DNA from: CBDAQV01 sp965199335
GTDB lineage: Bacteria; Pseudomonadota; Alphaproteobacteria; CALMVH01
NCBI GenBank assembly: GCA_965199335.1
Contig: CBDAQZ010000004.1
Span: 620,001-684,000 of the forward strand
Length of the DNA stretch: 64,000 bases
Direction: 5' to 3'
The notes beneath the pieces were generated by a model. That model worked only from the letters and a program-made list of their open reading frames with translations. It did no database searches and was not told where the DNA came from. The position numbers and the translations under genes were made by a program. Within the stretch, counting starts at the first letter, position 1. Every line of letters begins with the position of its first letter. Shown here one piece after another: positions 50,532-62,200 of this stretch.

Positions 50532-53176
50532 CAGCTCGCCATGACGTGGTCGATCGCCTCGATCAGCATGGCGAGGTCGACGGGCTTGGACAAATGGGCG
50601 TTCATGCCGGCGGCTATGCAGCGGTCGATATCTTCCTGCATGGCGTTGGCGGTAAGGCCGATGATCGGCAGGTCCTTGTAGCCCGCTTCGCGGATGCGCC
50701 TTGTGGCGGTCAGCCCGTCCATCACCGGCATCTGCATATCCATCAGAACCAGGTCGAAGATGCCGCCGCTAAGTATCGCTTCGAATGCTGCCGCGCCGTC
50801 GTTGACGGCGATCACCTCATGTCCCAGCGTTTCCAGAAGCTCGGTGAACAGAAGCTGGTTCACGGGCGAATCCTCGGCCAGCAGGATCCGGCTTCGATGC
50901 GCGGCAGCCTTGGCTTTCCGGTGATCGGACGTCTTGGAGTCGGGTGCGGTCAACAAGCGGATATTGAACCAGAAACTGCTGCCCCTGCCAAGCGTGCTGT
51001 CGGCGCCGATCGTGCCGCCCATCGCTTCGACCAATTCCTTGGAAATGGCGAGCCCGAGACCGGTGCCGCCGAACTGGCGCGTGGTGGAGGCTTCGGCCTG
51101 GCTGAACCGCTGGAACAACCGAGGCAGCTTGTTGCGCGCGATCCCGCACCCGGTATCGTTGACGGCAAAGCGCAGCGCGACGACATCGCCGGCGGTACCG
51201 GTCGGTTCGATCTCGACCGTTATGCCGCCGCTGGTGGTGAACTTGATCGCGTTGCTGACCAGGTTCAGCAATACCTGCTTCAACCGGTTGGGATCGCCGA
51301 CCATCGTCTGCGGCACGGCGATGCTGACGACGCTGTCCAGCTTCAGCCCCTTGCGCTGCGCCTCGTTCGTCATGACCCCGATGCAGCTGTCCACCATCGC
51401 GCGCAGGTCGAACGGAATGGATTCCAGCTGCAGCTTTCCTGCCTCGATCTTGGAGTGATCGAGGATGTCGCTGATCAACGTCAGCAGGTGCTGGCCGGCT
51501 TCGCGCTGCAGTTTCAGATAGCGGCGCGTCTCGGTGGACTTGCTGCGCATCAGCAACAGATCCGAGAAGCCGATGATGCTGGTCAGCGGTGTGCGCAGCT
51601 CGTGGCTCATGCTCGACAGGAAATCGCTTTTCGCGCGGCTTGCCGCCTCGGCCGCCTGCCGCGCCGCATGCAGGCGTGCTTCGGTTTCCTTTTGCATGGT
51701 GACGTCGATGACGGCCCCGAACAGCGCCTGGACCATTCCGTTGGCGCCGATTTCGCAAAACCCGCGCGACATTATGTACCGCAGCTCGCCATCGACGCGC
51801 GTAATCCTGGCTGTATATTCGAAATCGCGCTGAAGATTGACCGCCATTTCTATCGTCTCGGAAACGAATTTCCTGTCGTCGGGATGATAGAGGCTGAGAG
51901 CGCTGGCCAGGCTGACTTTGTAGTCGGCCGGATTGAACCCGAAGATGCGATAGCTACCATCGGACCAGGTGACTTTCTCACCCGGGAAATCGACGCGCCA
52001 GTATCCGGCATTGGCGATCTGCTCGCCCAGCATCAGGTTGCGATTGACGCTGCGCGTTTCCGATTCGACCCGTTTCAGATCCTCCTCGCGCCGGTGCAGA
52101 TGTTGCGCCATCTCGTGAAACGCCACCAGCATCTCGGCCATCTCGGGCATCGACGCGGTGAGGTCGGGCAATTCCTCGAACTTTCCCTCCCCTAGCGACC
52201 GGGCCGCCAGCGTCAACCGCTTCGTCGGCTTGAACACCATGATCTCGGCGGCGACAAGTCCGATCAGGGCCGCCGCCAGAACCGTAATGAGAACGGTCAG
52301 CACGTTCAGCGCCAGGCGCTCGTGGATGCGGTCCAGGACCGGCTGCTCCAGAATGCCGACCGCTATGAAAGTGGAGTTGCCCCAGAAGGGACGGAACGAA
52401 TAGAAGCGTTGTATCTGGTCGAGCCCCTGGCCCTCGAACTCGCCCGAATGTTTTGCCAGGACGGCCTGGGTAAGCGGGTGGAAATTCGTGTTCTGGCCGG
52501 TGAACTTGGCGGCCTCGGGGTAACGCCCCAAGACGGTGCCGGCGGAATCGAAGATGGTGACGCAGACATCGTCGGCCAGCTTCTTGCGCGCCAGGAAATC
52601 GTTGAACTCCTTCAGATCGATGGCAAGGATGCCCAGTCGTATCACCGTTCCCTTGTCGTCCAGGATCGGCTTCAGCACGGTCAGAACCGGCTTGTGACTG
52701 ATTCGTCCGATATGGAAATCGCTGAAGGTCATCCTTTTGGTGGCGAGGGCCTGCTGGAAATAGGGCTTGTCGGATATGGACAGGTGCTGTCTTGCCGCTT
52801 CGCCGCACGTCGCCATTCCATCTATGCCGGTCGTACCCAGACCGGTCACCCATTTGTAACGGGCCTTGATCTTGTCGGTGAACACGCCGCATTCGTCGGT
52901 CGTACCGCTGGTTTCCGGCGCGGTGGCGACGAAATCGAGCACGATCTGGGCCTGCAGCATCATGTCGTCATATTGTTCGTTCGCGGTATCGACCATCTGG
53001 TCGGCGCGGGACTGCAGGGCGGCGATGCTCCGCTCCGTATCGTCATGCGCGCTGTAGACTTCCATCATCACGATCGGGATGACAGCCAGCATGCAAAGTA
53101 CCAGAACGCGCACGCGAAAACCCGACCAAGGCCGCGAGGGCAAGCGTTTGACGACAGACAAGCCCGGCTTCGACAT
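50531..53176 (-). CDS. Hybrid sensor histidine kinase with Cache-type sensor and receiver domain
   Basis: An 881-residue inner-membrane protein. Transmembrane helices at about 20-38 and 285-310 enclose a periplasmic double-Cache-like sensor (for example KPYFQQALATKRMTFSDF and KPVLTVLKPILDDKGTVIRL). A HAMP-like linker and a PAS domain (about 380-495) follow. The H-box is SSMSHELRTPLTSIIGFSDL with His525, the ATPase motifs are NLVSNAIKFTTSGG and GGTGLGLAISKEL, and the C-terminal receiver has Asp813 in LVLMDMQMPVMDG and SKPVD. Phosphate goes His525 to Asp813 and must leave by a separate phosphotransfer protein. I start at ATG 53176 because it gives the normal cytosolic tail; ATG 53254 would overlap the adhesin gene by 34 bp. 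Confidence 0.9.
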   Translation of the reverse strand: MSKPGLSVVKRLPSRPWSGFRVRVLVLCMLAVIPIVMMEVYSAHDDTERSIAALQSRADQMVDTANEQYDDMMLQAQIVLDFVATAPETSGTTDECGVFTDKIKARYKWVTGLGTTGIDGMATCGEAARQHLSISDKPYFQQALATKRMTFSDFHIGRISHKPVLTVLKPILDDKGTVIRLGILAIDLKEFNDFLARKKLADDVCVTIFDSAGTVLGRYPEAAKFTGQNTNFHPLTQAVLAKHSGEFEGQGLDQIQRFYSFRPFWGNSTFIAVGILEQPVLDRIHERLALNVLTVLITVLAAALIGLVAAEIMVFKPTKRLTLAARSLGEGKFEELPDLTASMPEMAEMLVAFHEMAQHLHRREEDLKRVESETRSVNRNLMLGEQIANAGYWRVDFPGEKVTWSDGSYRIFGFNPADYKVSLASALSLYHPDDRKFVSETIEMAVNLQRDFEYTARITRVDGELRYIMSRGFCEIGANGMVQALFGAVIDVTMQKETEARLHAARQAAEAASRAKSDFLSSMSHELRTPLTSIIGFSDLLLMRSKSTETRRYLKLQREAGQHLLTLISDILDHSKIEAGKLQLESIPFDLRAMVDSCIGVMTNEAQRKGLKLDSVVSIAVPQTMVGDPNRLKQVLLNLVSNAIKFTTSGGITVEIEPTGTAGDVVALRFAVNDTGCGIARNKLPRLFQRFSQAEASTTRQFGGTGLGLAISKELVEAMGGTIGADSTLGRGSSFWFNIRLLTAPDSKTSDHRKAKAAAHRSRILLAEDSPVNQLLFTELLETLGHEVIAVNDGAAAFEAILSGGIFDLVLMDMQMPVMDGLTATRRIREAGYKDLPIIGLTANAMQEDIDRCIAAGMNAHLSKPVDLAMLIEAIDHVMAS

Positions 53177-53220
53177 GAAACCACTCTGACGCTTAAGACA
53201 TGAAAGACGTGTAAAGGACC

Positions 53221-56200
53221 CTAAAAGCCTCGGATTGTCAGCGATCCGGAGCACGTGCTGGACAGGGTGGAGCTACCGCTCTTCAGGCAGTCGACCTGCT
53301 CGCTCTCGTCATCGCCGGTTTTTCCATCGACCGTGCTTTCGCTCAGGTTCGAGATCAACGCCTGCAGCGGAAAGACGTTCGAGCTCTGGGACAGGGTGGA
53401 AGTCGTCGAGCTGGTGACCGGCGTCTGGAATATCTGGTTGTTGACGACCTGGGCCAGGATCAGACTGCTGGCCGGGGTCGTGGTGGTGCCGGTGTTCTGC
53501 CCCGCCTGCGGGGTGACGGTCAGGGTACCTGGCACGTAGGTGATCGAGTAATCCAGCGCGCTGCCGCCGAAGGGCAGGATCTGGTAGGAGCCGGCGGGCG
53601 AGTTCAGCTGCGCGCCCGACAGGAACGACAGGCCGGTGACGACGGCCTGGCTGTCGTTGTTGACCAGGCCGGTATAGACGGCGCTGAAGGACGGATCGGC
53701 CTGGCCCTGGGTGCGGCTGGCGTTGTTGGCGGTGATGACCAGCGGCGCGGCGATCACGGTCAGCGTGCCGGGTTCGTAGACGATGGTGTAGTCGGGCGCG
53801 ACGGCGTTGGACAGGGTGATCTGGTACTGGCCGACGTTCGACGCTGCGGTCGCGGTGGTGTTGTAGGTGATTCCGGTGACGCTGTCGCCCGGCTGCAGGC
53901 CGATATAGGTGACGCCGTAGGTCTGGTTGCTGGACCCGTAGGTGCGCGACGTGTCGTTGGCGACGATGGTCAGCGCGGCCTTGGTGACGTCCAGCGTGCC
54001 ATTGACGTAGGAGATGGCGTAGTTCGACGCCGCGCCGTTGGCGGCCGTAATCGTCCAGCTGCTGCCGGATGGTGCATTGGCCGGATCGTTGGCGGTTACG
54101 GTCAGCCCGGTGACGACGCTCGAGGTCTGTCCGAGCACCAGGCCGCTGAAGGTGGCGCTGAAGGCGGGATCGGGCTGGCCGAAGATGCGGGTGGAGTCGT
54201 TGGCCGTGATGGTCAGCGGCGCCTTGTTGACGGTGAAGGTGCCGCCGCCGGCATCGCCGATGACATAGTTGGCGGCGCTGCCGCCGGTCGGGGCGATCGT
54301 GTAGCTGCCCGCGACGTCGGACGATGCGGTTGCCGTGGTGCTGTATCCGAGGCCGCTGACCAGGCTGCCGCCCTGTCCCGCGTCGGCGGCGATCAGGCCG
54401 GTATAGCTGTAGCTGACGGCGACGTTCGTTCCGCCATAGGTCTGGCTACCGGTCGCGCTGATCACCAGAGGCGCCTGGTTGATCGTGAAAGCGCCCGTGC
54501 TGTCGACGATCGTGTAGTTGGCGGCGCTGCCGTTGGTTGCCGTGGTGCTATAGGTGCCGGCCACGGGCGAGGTGGCGGTGGCGGTCGTAGTGTAGCCCAG
54601 GCCGCTGACCAGGCTGTTGCCGTTGCCGGCATCGGCGGCGATCAGGCCACCATAGCTATAGCTTACGCTGACATTCGTACCGCCATAGGTCTGGCTGCCG
54701 GTCGGAGTGACGGTCAGGACCGCCTTGTTGATCGTGAACGTGCCGCTGCCGTCGCCCACGACATAATTGTCGGCGGTGCCACCGGTTGCCGAGACGGTGT
54801 AGCTGCCAGCGACCGGCGATGTCGCCGTGGCCGTGGTGCTGTAGCCGAGGCCGCTGACGATGCTTGCACCCTGTCCCGCATCGGCGGCGATCAGGCCGGT
54901 ATAGCTGTAGCTTACGACAACATTGGTGCCGCCGTAGGTCTGGCTGCCGGTGGCGCCTACCACAAGAGGCGCCTTGTTGATGGTGAAGGCGCCGGTGGCA
55001 TCGGTGATCGTATAGTTGGCTGCCGTGCCGTTGGTGGCGGTGGCGCTGTACGTACCCGCGACCGGTGACGTCGCGGTGGCTGTCGTGGTGTAGCCGAGGC
55101 CGCTGACAAGCGTACCGCCCTGACCCGCGTCGGCGGCGATCAGGCCGTTATAGGTGTAGCTGATGGCGACGTTGGTCCCGCCGTAGGTCTGGCTGCCGCT
55201 GGCCGTCACCGTCAATGGCGCGCGGTTGATCGTGTACGTGCCGCCGCCGGCATCGCCGATCGTGTAATTGGCCGCCGTGCCGCCGGTGGCCGCGATGGTG
55301 TAGCTGCCAGCGACCGGCGATGTCGCCGTAGCCGTGGTGTTGTAGCCGAGGCCGCTGACCAGCGTGCCGCCCTGGCCCGCATCGGCGGCGATCAAACCGG
55401 TATAGGTGTAGGTGACCGCGACGTTGGTGCCGCCATAGGTCTGGCTGCCGGTCGCCGCGATGACCAGCGGCGCCTTGTCGACCGTGAACGCGCCCGTGGC
55501 GTCGGTTATGGCGTAGTTTGCGGCCGTGCCGTTGGTAGCAGTGACGCTATATGTGCCCGCGACCGGCGAGGTGGCCGTGGCGGTCGTGGTGTAGCCGAGG
55601 CCGCTGACCAGCGTGCCGCCCTGTCCCGCGTCGGCGGCGATCAGGCCGGTATAGGTGTAGCTGACCGCGACGTTGGTGCCGCCATAGGTCTGGCTGCCGC
55701 TGGCAGTCACTGTCAGAGGCGCCTGGTTGATGACGAACGCGCCGGTGCCGTCGACGATGTTGTAGTTGCTGGCGCTTCCGTTGGTTGCGGTTGCCGTGTA
55801 GCTGCCTGCGACCGGTGACGTCGCGGTGGCGGTCGTGGTGTAGCCCAGGCCGCTGACCAGGCTGCCGCCCTGGCCGGCGTCGGCGGCGATCAGGCCATTG
55901 TAAGTGTAGCCGACGGCGACGTTGGTGCCGCCATAGGTCTGGCTGCCGCTGGCGGTTACCGTCAGGTCGGCCTTGTTGACGGTGAAGGTGCCGGTGGCAT
56001 CGGTGATCGTGTAGTTCGCCGCCGTTCCGTTGGTGGCGGTCGCCGTGTAGCTGCCCGCGACCGGCGAGGTGGCCGTGGCGGTCGTGGTATAGCCGAGGCC
56101 GCTGACCAGGCTGCCGCCCTGGCCGGCATCGCCCGCGGTAAGGCCGTTATAGGTATAGCTGACGCTGACATTGGTGCCGCCGTAGGTCTGGCTGCCGCTG

Positions 56201-59200
56201 GCCGTGACGGTCAGCGGTGCGCGGTTGATCGTGAAGGCGCCTGTGCCGTCGACGATGTTGTAGTTGGCGGCGCTGCCGTTTGTTGCGGTCGCCGTGTAGC
56301 TGCCTGCCACCGGCGAGGTGGCCGTGGCAGTCGTGGTGTAGCCGACGCCGCTGACCAGGCTGCCGCCCTGGCCCGCATCGGCGGCGATCAGTCCGGTATA
56401 GCCGTAGTTGACGACGACGTTGGTGCCGCCATAGGTCTGGCTGCCGGTCGGCGTCACCGTCAGGTCCGCCTTGTTGACGGTGAAGGTGCCGCCTCCGGCA
56501 TCGCCGACCACGTAATTCGCCGCCGTGCCGCCGGTCGCCGCGATGGTGTAGCTGCCTGCGACCGGCGAGGTGGCCGTGGCGGTCGTGGTGTAGCCGACGC
56601 CGCTGACCAGGCTGCCGCCCTGGCCGGCATCGGCGGCGATCAGGCCGGTATACGTATAGCTGACGACGACGTTGGTGCCGCCATAGGTCTGGCTGCCCGT
56701 CGCGCTGACTACAAGGGGAGCCTTGTCGATCGTGAAGGCGCCCGTGCCATCGATGATCGTGTAGTTGCTGGCCGTGCCGTTGGTGGCGGTAACGGTGTAG
56801 CTGCCCGCAACCGGGGAGGTCGCGGTGGCGGTGGCGCTATAGCCGAGGCCGCTGACCAGGCTGCCACCCTGGCCGGCATCTCCGGCGGTCAGGCCGGCAT
56901 AGCTATAGCTTACGGAAACATTGGTTCCCCCGTAGGTCTGGCTGCCGGTCGGCGTTACCGTCAGGTTCGCCTTGGTGATCGTCAGGTTGTTGCCGACATA
57001 GCTGATCGTGTAGTTCGATCCAGCCGACAGGGTGTTCTGGCCGATGGCGTAAGAGCCGACGTTCTCGCCGGCCGTACGGCTGAGCGCACCCGTGAATACC
57101 GAACTGCCATCGCTGAACTGGTAGCCTGTCGCGGTGTAGGCCAGCGTCGGGTCGCTCGATCCATACACCTTGCTTTCGGCGGTGGCCGATACCGTCAGCG
57201 TCGCCGGCGTCACCGTCAGGTTGTTGCCGACGTAAGAGATCGTGTAGTTGCCGCCTGCCGATAGCGTGTTCTGGCCGATGGCGTAAGAACCGACGTTCTC
57301 GCCAGCTGTCCTGTTCAACGCACCGGTGAACACGGCGCTGGTATCGCTCAATTGGTAGCCGGTCGCGGTGTAGGCCAGCGTCGGGTCGGAGGCACCGTAG
57401 ACCTTGCTCTCGGCAGTGGCCGATACCGTCAGCGTCGCCGGGGTGATGGTCAGGTTGTTACCGACATAGCTGATCGTGTAGTTCGATCCAGCGCTGAGCG
57501 TGTTCTGGCCGATGGCGTAAGAACCGACGTTCTCGCCAGCTACCCGGTTCAACGCGCCCGTGAAGATACTGCTGGTGTCGCTGAGCTGGTAGCCGGTCGC
57601 GGTGTACGCCAGCGTCGGGTCGCTTGCGCCATAGACCTTGCTTTCCGCCGTGGCCGATACCGTCAACGTTGCCGGCGTGATCGTGAGGTTGTTGCCGACG
57701 TAAGAGATCGTGTAGTTGCTGCCTGCCGACAGCGTATTCTGGCCGATCGCGTAGCTGCCGACGTTCTCGCCAGCTGTGCGGCTGAGCGCACCCGTGAATA
57801 CCGAACTGCCATCGCTGAACTGGTAGCCGGTTGCGGTGTAGGCCAGCGTCGGGTCGGAGGCACCGTAGACCTTGCTCTCGGCAGTGGCCGATACCGTCAG
57901 CGTCGCCGGCGTGATCGTCAGGTTGTTGCCGACGTAGCTGATCGTGTAGTTCGATCCGGCCGACAGCGTGTTCTGTCCGATCGCATAGCTGCCGACGTTC
58001 TGGCCGGCGGCGCGGCTGAGTGCGCCCGTCAGTATGCCGCTGCCGTCGCTGAACTGATAGCCGGTCGCGGTGTAGGCCAGCGTCGGGTCGCTCGCGCCGT
58101 AGACCTTGCTCTCGGCGGTCGCGCTGACCGTCAGCGTCGCCGGCGTGATCGTCAGGTTGTTGCCGACGTAGCTGATCGTGTAGTTGCCGCCTGCCGATAG
58201 CGTGTTCTGGCCGATGGCGTAAGAACCGACGTTCTCGCCAGCTGTCCTGTTCAATGCGCCGGTGAACACCGCGCTGGTATCGCTGAACTGGTAGCCGGTT
58301 GCGGTGTAGGCCAGCGTCGGGTCGGAGGCACCGTAGACCTTGCTCTCGGCAGTGGCCGATACCGTCAGCGTCGCCGGCGTTATCGTCAGGTTGTTGCCGA
58401 CGTAAGAGATCGTGTAGTTCGATCCGGCCGACAGCGTGTTCTGTCCGATCGCATAGCTGCCGACGTTCTCGCCAACCGCCCTGTTCAACGCACCGGTGAA
58501 CACCGCGCTGGTGTCGCTGAACTGGTAGCCGGTCGCCGTATAGGCCAGCGTCGGGTCGCTCGCGCCGTAGACCTTGCTCTCGGCGGTCGCGCTGACCGTC
58601 AGCGTCGCCGGCGTGATCGTCAGGTTGTTGCCGACGTAGCTGATCGTGTAGTTGCCGCCTGCCGATAGCGTGTTCTGGCCGATGGCGTAAGAACCGACGT
58701 TCTCGCCAGCTACCCGGTTCAATGCGCCGGTGAACACCGCGCTGGTATCGCTGAACTGGTAGCCGGTCGCCGTGTAGGCCAGCGTCGGGTCGGAGGCACC
58801 GTAGACCTTGCTCTCGGCAGTGGCAGATACCGTCAGCGTCGCCGGCGTGATCGTCAGGTTGTTGCCGACGTAGCTGATCGTGTAGTTGCCGCCTGCCGAT
58901 AGCGTGTTCTGGCCGATGGCATAGCTGCCGACGTTCTGGCCGGCGGCGCGGCTGAGTGCGCCCGTCAGTATGCCGCTGCCGTCGCTGAACTGATAGCCCG
59001 TTGCCGTATAGGCCAGCGTCGGGTCGCTCGCGCCGTAGACCTTGCTCTCGGCAGTGGCCGATACCGTCAGCGTCGCCGGCGTGATCGTCAGGTTGTTACT
59101 GACATAGCTGATCGTGTAGTTGCTGCCGGCCGACAGCGTGTTCTGGCCGATGGCATAGCTGCCGACATTCTGGCCGGCGGCGCGGCTGAGTGCGCCCGTC

Positions 59201-62200
59201 AGTATGCCGCTGCCGTCGCTGAACTGATAGCCGGTCGCGGTGTAGGCCAGCGTCGGATCGCTGGCGCCGTAGACCTTGCTCTCGGCAGTGGCCGATACCG
59301 TCAGCGTCGCCGGCGTGATCGTCAGGTTGTTACTGACATAGCTGATCGTGTAGTTGCTGCCGGCCGACAGCGTGTTCTGGCCGATGGCATAGCTGCCGAC
59401 ATTCTGGCCGGCGGCGCGGCTGAGTGCGCCCGTCAGTATGCCGCTGCCGTCGCTGAACTGATAGCCCGTTGCCGTATAGGCCAGCGTCGGGTCGCTCGCG
59501 CCGTAGACCTTGCTCTCGGCAGTGGCCGATACCGTCAGCGTCGCCGGCGTTATCGTCAGGTTGTTGCCGACGTAAGAGATCGTGTAGTTCGATCCGGCGC
59601 TGAGCGTATTCTGGCCGATGGCGTAAGAGCCGACGTTCTCGCCCGCCGCGCGGCCGAGCGTACCGGTGAATATGCCGCTGCCGTCGCTGTACTGATAGCC
59701 GGTCGCCGTGTAGGCCAGCGTCGGGTCGCTCGCGCCGTAGACCTTGCTCTCCGCCGTGGCAGATACCGTCAGCGTCGCCGGCGTGATCGTCAGGTTGTTG
59801 CCGACATAGCTGATCGTGTAGTTGCCGCCTGCCGATAGCGTGTTCTGGCCGATGGCGTAAGAACCGACGTTCTCGCCAGCTGTCCTGTTCAATGCGCCGG
59901 TGAACACCGCGCTGGTATCGCTGAACTGGTAGCCGGTCGCCGTGTAGGCCAGCGTCGGGTCGGAGGCACCGTAGACCTTGCTCTCCGCCGTGGCAGATAC
60001 CGTCAGCGTCGCCGGCGTGATCGTCAGGTTGTTGCCGACATAGCTGATTGTGTAGTTCGATCCAGCGCTGAGCGTATTCTGGCCGATGGCGTAAGAGCCG
60101 ACGTTCTGGCCGGGGGCGCGGCTGAGTGCGCCGGTCAGTATGCCGCTGCCGTCGCTGAACTGATAGCCGGTCGCGGTGTAGGCCAGCGTCGGATCGCTTA
60201 CACCGTAGACCTTGCTCTCCGCCGTGGCAGATACCGTCAGCGTCGCCGGCGTGATCGTCAGGTTGTTGCCGACGTAGCTAATCGTGTAGTTGCCGCCTGC
60301 CGACAGCGTGTTCTGGCCGATGGCGTAGCTGCCGACGTTCTCCCCAGCTGTACGGCTGAGCGCACCCGTGAATACCGAACTGCCATCGCTCAGCTGGTAG
60401 CCGGTCGCGGTGTAGGCCAGCGTCGGATCGCTCGCGCCGTAGACCTTGCTCTCGGCGGTCGCGCTGACCGTCAGCGTCGCCGGCGTGATCGTCAGGTTGT
60501 TGCCGACGTAAGAGATCGTGTAATTGCCGCCTGCCGACAGCGTGTTCTGGCCGATGGCGTAGCTGCCGACGTTCTCGCCGGTCGTACGGCTGAGCGTACC
60601 GGTGAATATGCCGCTGCCGTCGCTGTACTGGTAGCCGGTCGCCGTGTAGGCCAGCGTCGGGTCGGAAGCGCCGTAGACCTTGCTCTCCGCCGTGGCCGAT
60701 ACTGTCAGCGTCGCCTTGTTGATGGTCTCGTTGGCGCTGACATAGGTGATCGTGTAGTCCAGCGCCGCGTAGGGCGAGGTCAGCGCCACGCTGCCCTGGC
60801 CGATCGCGTAGGTGCCCGCCGCCGTGACGCCGCCGTCGCTGACGCCGCCCGACAGGATCGAGCCGTAGGTATCGCCGCTCTCGAGCGTACCCGACGACGT
60901 ATAGCTCAGCGCGCCGACCGCCGTGCCGTAGGTCGTGGTCGCCGCCCCGGCCGTGACCGTGATCGCCTGCTGGCCCGGCGTCAGGGACCCGCCGGCGTTC
61001 AGGTCGTCGCCGATCTGGTTGCCGCCGTGGATGTACGTGCTGCCCGCGCCCGCCGTCACGCCGCCCGTGCCGCTGTCGCCCGCCACCGTGGCGCCGGTGT
61101 AGTTCAGCCCCACCAGCCCGCCGACCGCAAAGCTGTTCGTGCCCACCGAGACGTTGCCACCGAACGTGCTGGCCGTGACCGTGCCCGTGTTGTAGCCGGC
61201 GATGCCGCCGACCGCGCTGCCGGACGCCGCGCCGGTGACGCTGTTCGTCGCCGCAAGTCCCGTCACTAGGCCGGCATTGTAGCCGACGATGCCGCCGACA
61301 TTCTGTGCGCCGCCGACCGCCTCGCTGGCCGTGCCGCCGCTGATCGTGCTGCCGACATCGTTGTAGCCGACCAGGCCGCCGATCGCCGTGCCGCCGGGGG
61401 TGGAAAGGGTGGCTGTGGCCGAAACCAGGCCGCCGGCGATCAGGCTGGCGGTGCCGCTGGCATAGCCGACAAGCCCTCCCACGTCCTGGCTGTTCGAGCC
61501 TACGGAAATGACGCCCGAAACCGTTCCCGTGCCGGTGATGGTGCCGCTGTTATAACCGACCAGGCCGCCGACGGAATTGGTTGCCGTACCCGACGTCACG
61601 CCGACGCCCGCCAATATCGTGCCTGCGAACGCACCGGCGGAAAGCACCCCGAGATTCTTTCCGATCAGGCCGCCCACAACGGCTACATTGCTGGTTCCGG
61701 AGATCGTGCCCGTCATCGTGCCGCCCAGAACGGTCGCGCTGTTGAGCCCGACCAGGCCGCCGACGTCGCCGATCGCGCTGGTGGCCAGGATCAAGCCCGA
61801 AAACGATCCGTTCGAAATCGTGCCGGCGATGTTGCGCGCCACCAGGCCGCCGATCCAAGTCGAGCCCAGGTTGGCGATCGTTCCCGAGGACGCCGCATTG
61901 ATGATTTTGCCGCCGTTGATTCCGGCGATGCCCCCGGCGCTGCTTCCGGTGACGTTGTTGCCGGCGGTGACGCCGGTTATGGTGCCGGTATTGTATCCGG
62001 CGATGCCACCCACGTCGACACCGCCGCTTATGGCCTCGCCGGCGATACCGCCGCTTATCGTGCTGCCGGAATCGTTGTAGCCGACCAGGCCGCCGACATT
62101 CGTGCTTCCGGAAGTGGACAAGACGGCGGTCCCGGCCACCGTGCCGCCGGTGATCTGCGACGTGACCGACGTGCCGGTGCCATAGCCGCTATAGCCGACC

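Noticed and set aside
56971..60714. Regularly spaced repeats resembling a CRISPR array or satellite DNA
   Set aside because: The period is 234 bp, the units are coding throughout in one frame, and there are no short conserved repeats separated by unique spacers.
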